Counted from the stretch's first letter, positions 1 to 12,300 are shown. The stretch is DNA of 64,000 nt from Pycnopodia helianthoides (GCA_032158295.1 CM063256.1:3334034-3398033), one strand, 5' to 3'. Notes: generated from the letters alone by a model not told the origin. A program made the numbers and translations.

Positions 1-1520
1 TTTTGACACATGATGACGTCATCATGACGTCACAACTACCTGAGGGAGGTTGTATTACGGTCCTAACATGGTGTTAATTTGAAGTTGATCTGATATACAA
101 AATTACTGTTTTTACAAGGAAAGTGTTTTTTTTAAGAATTACACAGAGGCAAACTTTGATCTTCCAGTACGACCGGAAGTAAAGATCATGTGAATTTGAC
201 GTTAACTTGTTAAATGTTGCACATGTCTTGATCTATCATGTGTCCAAATATGAATACTGTAGCTATATTATTTAGAAACATACATGTATTGGCATGAGGT
301 CACTTTTTTTTTACTTAAATGGCTTGTAACTCGACACTGGTGACGTCATATTGACGTCACTGCAACGGTTTTGACTCCTAGTAAATATCCAACTATGTGT
401 AAAGTTAGAAGGTTGTGTGAGCGTGGGAAGTGTGCTTTTGTTAGCGGACAATCGCGAGAGATAAGAAGAAGAAGAAGTACTAAACTTAAGTTTTTGTTCT
501 AACAAAAACAAGGTGTTCGAAAGACACGTGACCAAATTAACAGAGCTGGTGAAAAAAAAATCAGGAAATTTGGTAGACATGTTTTCAAAGTAACATTTTT
601 TAAATAAAGCTTAACTCGAAAACTGATGACGTCATCGCGACGTCTTTATTTAGCTAGCGTACGTTATGAAAGAGGGTCAACTCATACGTGCGCTTTAATG
701 TCGGTTTCTACCTTTATGTAAAATTCAAAATGTTGTCATCTCTTTGCCAAATTTTGAGCAGAATCATATATCTACATGATTTATAGTTTTTGAGATATAA
801 ATTTTTTGAAAATGTTAAACTTCCCGTCTGAACCTGAAGTTAAGGTCAAATGGGGTCATAATTTGTGTAGCGTTTGTTGAACTTTTAACGATCAATCCGA
901 TCATGTGTAGATTGTAAAAATCCAACATGTAGTTCCTGAGTATGCAATATCGATGATACAACAGCGACGATGTATTCCAACATGTAGCTGTTCAGTTCAA
1001 TGCCCAATGTACATGTACATGTGGCTGGCTGTACAGAGGTACAGCGTATGTGTTCTTTCACTATCGTGCGTTGCAATGCGGGTCAACTTAAACGGGCGCT
1101 TTATCGTCCTTTTCCGACTAGATGTAAAGATCAAAATATTGGTATCTCTGTGCAAAAGTTTGGGCAGACTTAACCTTCTACAACCTGATCCAAAAATCAT
1201 GCTGAAAAGTTAACTAGTATTTAAGATATAAATTTTTGAAATTTTCAACTTTCGGTTTGAACCGGAAGTCAAGGTCAAATGGGGTCAATTTTGTGTAGCG
1301 TTTGTTACATCTTCAACGACCTGTCCGATGATGTGTAAATTGTAAAAATCCAACATGTGGGTCACGAGTTATGATTTTTTACAAATATTAAACTTCTATT
1401 TAATGTAATTCAAAACATGATGACGTCATCATGACATCATCAAGTTTGTGTCGTCTTGATATTAAGTTTCAATTGCCCTATATGTTTCAATGTTTATTCA
1501 ATTTGAATTTGAGTTATGCC
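1..1520 (+). repeat. 1.4-kb tandem unit A, rich in TGACGTCA
   Basis: First of two tandem units about 1.40-1.45 kb apart. Shared blocks include the GTTATGAAAGAGGGTCAACT segment (664 and 2041) and the AGGTCAAATGGGGTCA segments. It contains six perfect TGACGTCA palindromes (14, 25, 341, 352, 627, 1421) and AGGTCA-N4-GGGTCA pairs at 843 and 1272. No convincing ORF. A dispersed-repeat family of unknown class. Confidence 0.75.
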
Positions 1521-1524
1521 CCAA

Positions 1525-2935
1525 AATTGAATTTTTTCACAAAAAACACAAAGGCAGACTCTGACCTTCCGGTACGACCGGACGTAAAGGTCATACGATT
1601 TTGACGTTAACTTTTTAAATGTTGCCCAAGTCTTGAACTATCAGATGCCTAAATATGAACATCAAGGCTTTCAAATTGCCGAAGTTACATCAAAAAGCAA
1701 ATGGTCCTTTTAAAACTTTAAAAACCTTGTAATTTGATACCTGGTGATGTCATTGTGACGTCACCAAAAAAATATATCTTCTACTAATCAATATCTAACT
1801 ATGTTTTAAGTTTCAAGTTTATGTGAGTTTGGGAAGTGTGTCATTACTTGCGGACAATCGACGCTGAGAAGAAGCTGAAGAAGTAAATAGACTTAAGTTT
1901 TTGTTCTAACCAAATTAACAGAGCTGGTGCAAAAAATCAGGAAATTTGGTAGACAATGTTTTCAAAGTAACATTTTTAAAATAAAGCTTAACTTGAAAAC
2001 TGATGACGTCATCGCGACGTCCTTATTTAGCTAGCGTGCGTTATGAAAGAGGGTCAACTCATACGTGCGCTTTAATGTCGGTTTCTACCTTTATGTAAAA
2101 ATCAAAATGTTGTCATCTCTTTGCCAAATTTTGAGCAGGATCACATATCTACATAATTTATAGTTTTTGAGACATAAATTTCTGGAAATGTTCAACTTCC
2201 CGTCTGAACTGGAAGTGAAGGTCAAATGGGGTCATGATATGTGTAGCATTTGTTGAACTTTTAATGATCAATCCGATGATGTGTAGATTGTAAAAATCCA
2301 GCATGTAGTTCCGGAGTTATGAATTTTTCAAATATTAGACGGACTATCTTTGGGTATGCAATATCGATGAAACAACGGCGACAATGTATTCCAACATGTA
2401 GCTGTTCAGTGCAAAGCCAACGTAAACCTAACTAAACGTGCAATGTACATGTGGCTGTACAGGTACAGCGTATGTGTACGTGTGTTCTTTCACTATCGTG
2501 CGTTGTCAATGCGGGTCTACTTAAACGGGCGCTTTATCGTCCTTTTCCGACCAGATGTAAAGATCAAAATATTGGTATCTCTGTGCAAAAGTTTTGGCAG
2601 ACTTAACGTTCTTACAACCTGATCCAAAAATCATGCTGAAAAGTTAACTAGTATTTAAGATGTGAATTTTTGAAATGTTTAACTTCCGGTTTGAACCGAC
2701 AGTCAAGGTCAAATGGGGTCAAGTTTTGTGTAGCGTTTGTTACATCTTCAACGACCTGTCCGATGATATGTAGATTGTAAAAATCCAACATGTGGTTCAC
2801 GAGTTATGATTTTTTACAAATATTAAACTTTTATTAAATGTAATTCAAAACATGATGACGTCATCATGACATCATCAAGTTTGTGTCGTCTTGATATTAA
2901 GTTTCAATTGCCCTATGAGTTTTAATGTTCAATTC
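1525..2935 (+). repeat. 1.4-kb tandem unit B
   Basis: Second copy of the unit at 1-1520, diverged by small indels. TGACGTCA at 1756, 2004 and 2866; AGGTCA-N4-GGGTCA at 2219 and 2706. Confidence 0.75.
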
Positions 2936-3600
2936 ATGTATCGATTGTAAGAATCCCTTGTGTAGATCAAAAGTTATGATTTTTTGAAATAATAAACTTT
3001 GAATTTTCATAACTCAAGAACGGATGACGTCATCATGACGTAACTTCATCGGTTTCTTTTCCTAATGAATATCTAACTATGTGTAAAGTTTCAAGTTCAT
3101 ACAAATTTGGGAAAAGTTCATTTGCTACCGGACAAGGGACGGACAGAAGAAGAAGAAGAAGTATGAAGAACTAGACATTGAGTTTTTGTCAACTACAAAA
3201 ACCAGGTGTTCGGCTTCCGGGAGTACAAGCATGGTGAAAAAGTAACAATAGTTTGTATTGTAGTTGCTTTGTTCTCAAGATATGTAACAAATGGTTGAAA
3301 TTGCAAAAATTGTCAAAAAAGAACATGATGGCGTCATCATGACGTCACTACAAATTCAAGCAGGTATTGTCCTTGACGAACAATACACAAAGTTTCACCT
3401 CAGTCGAACTTTTGGTTTGGCAGACACACATTTTTGAAAAGTGCACCTTTAAAGCATACCACGTGACACATGATGACGTCATCAAGCTAAGAGTCCACAG
3501 ATATGTTGCTATTATGAAGGAAATTATGTATACCAATTTTGAAACAATTATCATAAACTCTGACACAGACATCTAGTAAAGGTGTATTTTTAGATGTTTT
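2936..3600 (+). repeat. partial copy of the same repeat family, ending in GAA tract
   Basis: Starts in the same family (TGACGTCA at 3025, 3340, 3474). The block 2940-3170, including GGACAAGGGACGGACAGAAG and the (GAA)n run, recurs almost identically at 4190-4400. Confidence 0.65.
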
Positions 3601-3607
3601 TAATCTG

Positions 3608-3621
3608 CCGCTAGAGGGCGC
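3608..3621 (+). promoter_or_regulatory. CTCF-core-like site
   Basis: CCGCTAGAGGGCGC fits the vertebrate CTCF core pattern (CCASYAGRKGGCRS). Single site, no functional evidence; chance or repeat origin is possible. Confidence 0.3.
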
Positions 3622-4184
3622 ACTTATATTTGTTGACGTCATCGGTATTAATTTTTTTAACCAGACTCTTGCCAGACAATTGCCAGACTTGTATTCTGTG
3701 ATGGTAAAGCATCAAAAGGTGTACATTTCAACCTTAAAGCCATTAAATAACGCCTTTTCAAAACATTTCACAGTCACTTTTGGTTTAGACAGATCAAAAG
3801 GTCAAGGAAAGGTCACCCACATATCTATTTGTGTGAAGTACGTAAAGCCCTGTCATATGATGTATAGATTGTCCAAATAGCTTATGTGGTTGAGGAAATA
3901 TGAACTTGTGAAATATTGACGACTGTAGAAGAGACTAACTAACCGAAAGGAAAATGTATGTTGAAAACGCCTCGAACAAAGACTATACACGAAACGCACA
4001 TGGTGCAATCACTGGAGCGTGTTTCTGCACTGCATACTACACTTGTTGTACGTGTAAAATCTTTATGCGCGACCAATGGGGGAACACACAAATTCTGATT
4101 TGAACCAGAAGACAAGGTCAAAATGGCGTCATGTCTGCAAAGCGTTTACGGAGTTTTAACGACCTTTCAGATGATGTATCGATT

Positions 4185-4425
4185 GTAGAACCCTTGTGTA
4201 GATCAAAAGTTATGATTTTTTGAAATAATAAACTTTGAATTTTCATAACTCAAGAACGGATGAAGTCATCATGACGTAACTTCAACGGTTTCTTCTCCTA
4301 ATGAATATCTAACTATGTGTAAAGTTTCAAGTTCATACAAATTTGGGAAAGGTTCATTTGTTACCGGACAAGGGACGGACAGAAGAAGAAGAAGAAGAAG
4401 TATGAAGAAGAAGAAGAAAAAAAAA
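4185..4425 (+). repeat. second copy of the repeat 3' block with (GAA)n
   Basis: Near-identical to 2940-3170. It ends in an imperfect (GAA)n/(A)n run at 4381-4425 that leads into the hairpin array. Confidence 0.7.
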
Positions 4426-4439
4426 CGAACAAAAATAAG

Positions 4440-4590
4440 AGGTGTTCCGGGCTGTTGGCCCGAACACCTAAAAAAAAAAACCGGAACAAAAACAAGAGGT
4501 GTTCCGGGCGGAGTGCCCGAACACCTAAAAAAAAAAAAAAAAAACCCGAACAAAAACAAGAGGTGTTCCGGGCGGAGTGCCCGAACACCT
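4440..4590 (+). repeat. three tandem 30-nt hairpins with A-rich spacers
   Basis: Hairpins at 4440-4469, 4497-4526 and 4561-4590 share the stem AGGTGTTCcGGGC / GCCCGAACACCT with a bulged C and a 5-nt loop. They are separated by A-rich spacers containing AACAAAAACAAG. Each is followed by CTAAAAA. Confidence 0.75.
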
Positions 4591-4989
4591 AAAAAGTTGT
4601 TTTGCACATAAAAAAATACAACGTAGGCTTTGGTAATACGTCTATCAGAAAACAACTTAACCTGAAAACCCACCCATTAGTTATATACGATCATCATCAT
4701 AAATTTTTTAAAAAAGTTCTGTCCGAGGTATACTGCCAAACTCGAAGAACCATATAAGAGATCGTTGATTTTCCTCGATTTGTGACGTGTTTGGCAACAC
4801 CATGGACATGTTTACCACACTCTTAAAAAAAAATGGGTAACGAAAGACCAACAAATAGACGTTGGTCCACATACCAACTGCCTTCGAAATTGGTCTTTTG
4901 TTACCCAGCGAAGTTGGGTAGTACCATTTACCATAAAATTTGGCAAAATAGTTACTCCCATTTATTGGTAATTTATGATTAGCCATTAA

Positions 4990-5481
4990 TTGGTCATAAT
5001 AGTTTCACTCTTTTGTTGGTCAAAATAATTTTGCTCTTTTGTTGGTCAAAATAATGTTGCTCTTTTATTGGTCAAAATAATTTTGTTCTTTTATTGGTCA
5101 AAATAATTTTGCTCTTTCATTGGTCAAAATAATTTTGCTCTTTTATTGGTCAAAATAATTTTGCTCTCTTGTTGGTCAAAATATTTTTTCTCTTTTGTTG
5201 GTCACATAATTTTTGCTCTTTTGTTGGTCGAAATAATTTTGCTCTTTTGTTGGTCAAAATAATTATGCTCATTTGTTTGTAAAAATATTTTTTGTCTTTT
5301 GTTGGTCAAATAATTTTTGCTCTTTTGTTGGTCAAAATAATTTTGCTCTATTGTTGGTCAAAATAATTATGCTCATTTGTTGGTCAAAATATTTTTTCTC
5401 TTTTGTTGGTCAAATAATTTTTGCTCTTTTGTTGGTCAATATATTTTTGCACATTTGTTGGTCAAAGTATTTTTGCTTTTG
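4990..5481 (+). repeat. 26-bp minisatellite, about 19 copies
   Basis: Unit close to TTGGTCAAAATAATTTTGCT plus CTTTTG, with point variants. The preceding 4810-4990 stretch carries GGGTAA/TTACCC and TTGGT motifs, and a CACTCTTAAAAA start at 4818 resembling the TTTTTAGAGTG end at about 11,680. Confidence 0.85.
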
Positions 5482-5548
5482 GGTGTAGTTTCTTTTTATT
5501 GATTATTTTTTTTATTTTATATAAAAACAAAATATAACTAGACCTTAC

Positions 5549-5586
5549 GTGTTTGTGAACAAACACACGTGTTTGTGAACAAACAC
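5549..5586 (+). repeat. two tandem GTGTTTGT/ACAAACAC palindromes
   Basis: GTGTTTGTGAACAAACAC occurs at 5549-5566 and 5569-5586, period 20. The half-sites match forkhead-type TGTTTGT motifs, but no gene is nearby. Confidence 0.5.
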
Positions 5587-5859
5587 AAAGCTGTTCCGTT
5601 TTGTTTTACTTTGATTAAACGCTCAAGACCTTTAATGTGAGCCTGACTTTGAGACAGAAGACCATTAACCTTTTACAGGCCTTTATTTTGACTTTTAGTG
5701 TGTCTAAAAACCTAAACCTGATCTTCATTCTGATACTGACTCTCAAACTGATGACCCTGAACCTGACCCCAATTTTTACCTCCATTCTAACTTAACCGTG
5801 TGCCATAGGACCCAAATTCGTAGCCTCACGCAAGCTGGTACAGGATTGAACTATTTTAA

Positions 5860-7300
5860 TTTGAACTTCCTTTTTGGACCGGAAGAAAGGTCAAATTGGG
5901 GTCACGTTTTTGAAAACATGTCAAATGTGTATTAAGCTACCAGACAGCACAACGATTATGACCTTATGACCTTATGACATGTGGTTCAGGAGATTTAATT
6001 ATTATTATTTTTTTAGAGCTTCATGTTTTAACTGGAAGCAAAGGTCAAAGTGGGGTCACGTTTTTTAATAAAATAGTAAGCTACAAGACGGCAACAAACT
6101 TTGAATTTAAGTAATTTGACACGAAAAACATGTCTTTCATACAATAACAAAAAAGCTACAATATAGAAAAAGAGCTGTCCCTTTCATTGCACAAAACACT
6201 AAAGTTTGACATAGTGCCAAAGGGAAACCCAATACAGGCACGTAGGCCCATGGGTTTATGATCCTTCCCAGGGAATTGAATTATGTCCTCTGGATATCAC
6301 ATATGGGTTTTCGACGCCTTTTGTTTGATGTTCTTATTTTTTTGAACTACAAAAGTCAAGGACTTCTTCGTGGGGAGAATGACGGTGAGTTCGTTTGTTT
6401 AGGCTTTGTTGTTGTTGGATAGTGGTTTGTGTTAATTCTTTCCAGGAAAAAAACACCGGCATTGTTTTGGTTTTCAAAAGAGTCAAATAATTCACGTTCT
6501 CTAGTTTTCAATAAAAACGGAGTCCTATTAATGTCACATTGCGTTTCTCTTTCACGTCGAGCAATTGCCGTTTTACGTGTTAGTGTATTTCTTTCACCTG
6601 GTTGCCGCCAGTTAATTAAGTAGCGGCCGCCAGCTATTGAGTGGCGGCAACCGGGAAAGAGAAACACTAACGGTACCACATAAATAAGAAACACTACAAA
6701 AAAGGGGGCAGGATATGCAAAGACCCACATGGGTGTCATAAATAGAAAGACCTGGGCCAACCCATGAGGGCAGGATATGCAAAGGCCCTTGAGGGTGTCG
6801 TATGGAAAAGACCTCACCCATATGACATATTTCAGGTTAGTTTAGATCTAGTTAGGTAAGTTTAATTTATTACCTTTATTGCACAAAATACTAAATTTTG
6901 CAAAATGGAAACCCCGAACTGAACAGGCACGCAGGCCCATGGGTTTGTGATCATTCCCGTGGAAATTGTAATAGTCTATGCGCATCATTTGGGAAAGACC
7001 TGGACAAACTCATTGGCAAATGCCAATATTGGTATGGGAAATACCAAAGCACTATCGTGTGGGCAGATATTATGCAAAGGTTTAGTTAGTTATCAAAAAG
7101 ACCTAAGCAAGCTATTGCAGGTAGAATATAAAAAGGCCCGTATGGGTATCATATGGGCAAGACCTGGGCAAACCCATGTTGGCAATATGCACATTTATAG
7201 GACAGGTCATTGAAGTACGTTTATGACATGTGGTTCAGGAGATATAATTTTTAATATTTGAACTTCCTATTTGGACCGGAAGAAAAGGTCAAAGTGGGGT
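5860..7300. repeat. dispersed repeats with GGTCAAAGTGGGGTCA and ATGGGCAAGACCT motifs
   Basis: GGACCGGAAG-type blocks at 5876, 6032 and 7274 are relatives of the 1-4 kb repeat. Imperfect ~60-65-bp units at 6700-6830 and 6880-7205 share GGCAGGATATGCAAAG, CCCATGGGT and AAGACCTGGGC. No coding signal. Confidence 0.5.
6577..6673. mobile_element. palindromic mini-element (foldback)
   Basis: Arms GTTAGTGT..TTTCTTTC..GGTTGCCGCCA and TGGCGGCAACC..GAAAGAGAAACACTAAC surround a ~30-bp centre. A short foldback element interrupting the ~65-bp repeats. Confidence 0.5.
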
Positions 7301-8330
7301 TAGGCTTTTGAATAAAATGCGAATGCGATGCGAATATAGACGTCACAAAATAATTCGCAACGATCAAGTGTACTCAGATTTATATAAGAAATTTGAAATG
7401 TTAGCATTGGTTATTAAAGAACATAATTTACCTTGTACGTTTTTTTTTCTATATTAAAATACTAAACCTTATTTGTTGTGTCTTTATGCCTTATTTTTTG
7501 TGTGTTAGGCTAATTAGTAATTGGGATATGAGTTTATTTTTCAATTTGGCTCTTGACCCCAAATCCAAAAACAATCATAAAGCCATGAAAAGGGTAATTT
7601 TTCCTTTCTACGCCTCTCATCAATCAGCTCTCTTCATTGCCCTATTGCAATCCCCACAAAGTTTTTTGTTTGCTACACGGCGATTTCCCGAAGTAATGCG
7701 TTTGCATATAGAAGACTCCGATGTTTTCCGGCGAACGGGTCCCAAGCGCAAACGAGTCAGCCACCCGCACAATTGTCCCAAAACACGGGCGGTCTGTTTT
7801 CTACGTTCACGCTGAAACCTGAATAGGGAACTGAGCGGTGAAGAGCAAGCACCATTCTTCTCGATTCTTGTGAATAAACGTAGACTTGTGTAAGTCGGCG
7901 ACCGTTAGGACTCTATGTTTATTCTGCAAAAAATGCAATAACACTGGTCATAAACGGTGTAGGACTTAAATGAGTTTACAGTATTATAATTTTCGATAAT
8001 ACAAACCTAATTTGACGCCGTTCCCATTTCGTGAAAATTTTCCTGGGAATTCGGATTTTTTTCTACTAACAATGTTTGAATGAGTTTTGATACTTTTAAG
8101 TATCCTTTAGATATGGTTCGAACAAGGTTGGCTAATTAAATATTCATTTTGCTGAAACAAGGCTAATTAATTACGAATTTTAACATTTATTACATTTAGA
8201 GTTAAGTTTATGTCCTAAGCTTCAATTTGATATTATGATCTAACTCTTTCGTATTTACACTTTAGAATACTAGGCTTAAAGAAAAAACGTGTACAAATGC
8301 TATGGGATTTGGGCGGAAACAAAGAATAAG
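7300..8330. other. no recognised feature
   Basis: AT-rich sequence. The longest open frame (7486-7815, 109 codons) has no recognisable domain or splice context. Confidence 0.5.
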
Positions 8331-8364
8331 AAAAAAAAAAAAAAAATCTCGACGAAAACAATAC

Positions 8365-8391
8365 CTGTTCCGACTTCTAAAGTCGGAACAG
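8365..8391 (+). repeat. perfect 12-bp hairpin after an A-run
   Basis: CTGTTCCGACTT-cta-AAGTCGGAACAG: 12 paired bases and a 3-nt loop, after an A-run and CGAAAACAATAC, followed by CTAAAAA. Same architecture as 4440-4590 with a different stem. Confidence 0.7.
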
Positions 8392-8479
8392 CTAAAAATT
8401 AGGTTAAAACACTTTTTTCAACTCTATTTCAACACCAAGACCATGAAAGGGAATAGGGAGGGAGAATAAGTCAGCAAAT

Positions 8480-9335
8480 AAACACTAACGTTACCCATTC
8501 ATATCACTCAGTGTATTTTTGTTCAACTGAAACACTCTTGTGTGAAGAATTTGAACTGTACCGTACTGTTTCTGACTAATCTATGATGGTCACAACCCAA
8601 TAATAACCTTGCATAAAACAATTTGGGAGTTGTGTTTAGCCATAAACACTTCTGGTAAAGGTAACCGAAAAATGGGGTTTGGTTGGTGAAAACGAACATT
8701 AACACAATTATTGCGAGCAGACAATGTAACAATCTCTTCTTGGAAGCAGTGTTGGCTCTGAAAAGAGCCGGTTAGTTTTGCTAGACCTGTTATTAATGGT
8801 TCAAACTGCCAGTGACGAAATCTTCGTGTTGCAAAGTCAATGAAGGTATATAGCAATCCAAGGCTTCCCTGTGTAGATAATGCCTTACCCCCTTCAACAG
8901 ACTGTTGTTTCTCGAACAGAATAACTCCCATAAGGCCAACATTCTCTCTTGGCAATTTTGGTTACATGAACATCAGACATCAACGACCTGCAACATCAGA
9001 ATGACGTCCACCCCATCGTTCTTCGACTGTGATTTGTGCCTGCGACTCGACTTGCCGTATCCAAATGTATGGCACACGTTGCATTATGGGTAAAATGTTT
9101 CCACGAGGAGAAGTTTACCCAATTTTCAGTTACTTCTTACCATTTGTTGTGCAAAAGTTACACTGCTTGAGGTTTAGAAAAAAAAATTGTACTTCCCACT
9201 TTATGAGTGATTTGATCCTCTGTGTTATGCTATTTAATTTCCTACCCATTTTGGGGTACTGTGTTACATTTTCCTTGTTTTACACAAGTGAGGGGTACAA
9301 CGAAAAATGTCGTTTTACCAAAAATTGACCAAACA
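8480..9335 (+). repeat. left arm of large inverted repeat
   Basis: Reads as the reverse complement of 12768-13590: for example CAGTGTATTTTTGTTCAACT at 8510, and GGTACTGTGTTAC..ACACAAGTGAGGGGTA near 9255. Arms have diverged. Short open frames in it are not shared intact by the other arm. Confidence 0.75.
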
Positions 9336-9339
9336 ATAC

Positions 9340-10585
9340 TAAAACGCTCAATTTACCCAACGGGGATGACAGGTATTTGGAACAATATTCCAAGATTTTT
9401 GAAAGCGCGCGAATATTAAATAGGTTTTACGACTGCATCTCTGCTGCATTATACAACCTGCATAGGCCTAATCACCTAGTTAGAGAGGATCTATCTCAAA
9501 TTGGTCTATGTGAACATCAAACTATGTTGATTTCTAGGCAAGTTTTGGCATTTGGATTATCCAATAGGCTAACCATGTCGAGTTTCTCCATCAAGTGTTA
9601 CTAGTAAATAGGGCTGTTCATGTCGGTGATACTTTTATTTTTTCCAAGTGGTATGTTGTTGGTCATATTGTAGCACACTAAGCACTCAAAGGGGGGGGGG
9701 GCTGGTCTATATAAAATCTGATGTGAAGCTTCTACTGATGTTAAGAACGTTTTGTTTATTAAGTGTCTCAATCACCGTGAAAACTGTAACAAGACAAATA
9801 ACAGAAAACCAATTACAACTTTGGCAAGTAACAATAATGAAGGTACTATCATAATATACTATTCAAGAACTGTCTCTTCCATACAAAACCATATTTGAAG
9901 TTAAGTTCCCTACATAATCTACATGTCTGCATAGAGCCTAATCACTGACTTCTCCAATGACATCTTTATCAAACACACTGAGTAGTCTTGAATCATCAAA
10001 CAAATATATGTCATAATAATAACAATAACATAAAATAAACCTCACCGTTCACGCCCTTAGACCAGCTGATACAACTTCAAGCATTCAACCCTGATCACTT
10101 AATGACTACTTCGACTCTATTTAGCCTAGACGAAATGAAATACAATTCTAGAATCATTTTTATGCAATGAAACGATGTAATGAACAGTAGCAAAATAAAC
10201 ATGCACATGTATCATAAAGATCCTACAATGTATACCCTTAAAACCCCTAAAAAATAGACACAATTTTCTGCATAAACAGTGGCAAACTATATGCAGGTGA
10301 TAATACAACAATATCCATGATATAGTAAGCATCAAATAACAACATTTTCTTACCCATAAACACGATACAAAAGGGGCAACAAGTAGCCAAAAGAGCCATC
10401 CGAAAGAACGGATAAAGTTTTGTTTACAACCTTTTACAAACACGACGAATACTTGCATGGAAAACCATGGTTACGAGAGGGCGCTGAACAGAAATTAGAC
10501 TTTACCTTAGTCGATCAACGCAAAGCTGCCAGTTACACATATTAAAGAACCAATGATTTTCTCCAAGATAGCTGTTAAGTCCAAG
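9340..10585. other. no recognised feature
   Basis: AT-rich, with a G-run at 9690-9700. A - strand frame at 10126-10458 is hydrophobic but unlike any family I know and is not annotated. Confidence 0.45.
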
Positions 10586-10589
10586 GATT

Positions 10590-11690
10590 CACCAATCGTT
10601 GGGGAAGGTTACTCATTGGATTGGGTTTTTGGACTTGCCCTATAAGGGCTAAACCAATAATAGGTTCAGCTTACTCAAAGAAAGGGTTAAAAACAAGATT
10701 CAGTGTTGGTTAAATACGTTTAAACCAATATGATGTAGAACAAGAGACCATGTGTTGGTCTAAAGGTAAAACCGAGTATCTTTTACCAAGGATGGTTAAA
10801 AAAAATTCAAAATGACCAATTACTAGGGAAGTTTTAACCATCGTGGTTGAGCTTATTGCAATTACCCAATAATTTGGTTGAGCTTACCCAAAACAAAAGT
10901 TACAAACAAGCCTCAATGTTGGTTAAACAATTTTAAACCAATATGATGGAGAACAAGAGACCATTATGTTGGTCTAAAGGTAAAACCAGGTATGTTTTAC
11001 CAAGTGATATGGTTAAAAGGATTTTCCAAATGACCAATTACTATGGAAGTTTTAACCATCAGGGTTGGGCTTATTGCAGTTACCCAATAATTTGGTTGAG
11101 CTTACCCAAAACAAAGGTTACAAACAAGCCTCAATGTTGGTTAAACACTTTTAAACCAATATGATGGAGAACAAGAGACCATTATGTTGGTCTAAAGGTA
11201 AAACCAAGTATGTTTTACCAAGTGATATGGTTAAAAGGATTTTCCAAATGACCAATTACTATGGAAGTTTTAACCATCAGGGTTGGGCTTATTGCAGTTA
11301 CCCAATAATTTGGTTGAGCTTACCCAAAACAAAGGTTACAAACAAGCCTCAATGTTGGTTAAACACTTTTAAACCAATATGATGGAGAACAAGAGACCAT
11401 ATGTTGGTATTATGGTAAAACCAAGTATCTTTTACCAAGTAATGGCTAAAAGTTTTTTCTAAACGACCAATTACTAGGGAAGTTTTGACCACCAGGGTTG
11501 GGCTTATTGCAGCCACCCAATATTAGGTTTAGATTAACCAATAACAGGTATTTTTAAATTGACCAACTCAACTCATATAAGTTGGCAAAATATTTCTAAC
11601 TTTTACCAATAATTGGATCAACACCGACCAAACGTTGATCAAAATGACTTTACCCAATAATTTTTACCCAACGTTTTTAGAGTGCACGGG
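10590..11690. repeat. 218-bp tandem array, about 4-5 copies
   Basis: Unit boundaries near 10730, 10943, 11161 and 11379, with partial copies on both sides. Copies at 10943 and 11161 are almost identical, so the last duplication is recent. Rich in ACCAAT/TTGGTT and TTACCC motifs; ends TTTTTAGAGTGCACGG at ~11,680. Confidence 0.85.
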
Positions 11691-11749
11691 CTGCAATGGG
11701 TCTATAAAAAGAGCAGGTGATATTTTCCAATGGTTTGGCTGTAAACCTC

Positions 11750-12300
11750 CAAGGAATACAGTTCTTGCATCAACTTCAGTTATAATTTCAAAACATCCTT
11801 TTGACAATTAAAAAAAAAAAATTGTTATATGAGATATCGCCTAACTCACAAGGCCGAACGGCCACTTCAGGGTGAGGGCTACACTTAACTGATTTGGGCT
11901 GTTGACCCAAATCAAATGACACCAGGGGCACGTTGCCACCTACTCCTGGGGCTGAAACAGGGTTACCCCCTTCACAGTCCGTAAGGATGTAGGTTACTAA
12001 ACACGAGTTAAACTGGTAGTCGTTGTGCAAGCTTTTATCTACTTTCTTCACATGGAAATTACCATTTGCGCCGATCAGCATTGTGCTACTTTGTCAGCCT
12101 CCCCAACTTTTATGAGAACCCCTTTAATAGTACGGCGTCAACTTCAGTTTTAATTTTCAAAGAATCTTTTGAGTCACCATGGAGCCGTTGTGCAAACTTT
12201 CATCTACTACACATTGAAATGACCAGTCACTTCAATAACAATCAGCAATGTGCTGCTTTGTAAGCATCAATAACTTTCATCAATACCCCGGAATAACACG
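11750..12300. repeat. dispersed repeat with internal duplication
   Basis: The segment 11890-12000 recurs at 31600-31710 in the same orientation. A ~170-bp block (CAACTTCAGTT.. to ..AGCA-TGTGCTRCTTTGT) is duplicated at 11770-12095 and 12140-12265. Apparent frames here are repeat-encoded. Confidence 0.65.

Noticed and set aside
620..670. Hammerhead-ribozyme-like CTGATGA in the repeat
   Set aside because: No GAAAC box or matching stems at the required spacing.
4269..4673. 134-codon - strand frame and overlapping frames
   Set aside because: Encoded by GAA/A tracts and the hairpin array; Phe-rich low complexity.
6356..6817. 153-codon - strand frame
   Set aside because: Crosses a palindromic element and imperfect ~65-bp repeats; no recognisable domain.
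7486..7815. 109-codon + frame
   Set aside because: No domain, no splice context and no repeat of the pattern elsewhere; kept out for lack of support.
10943..11382. Two identical 73-codon frames
   Set aside because: Copies of the 218-bp tandem repeat, not tandem genes.
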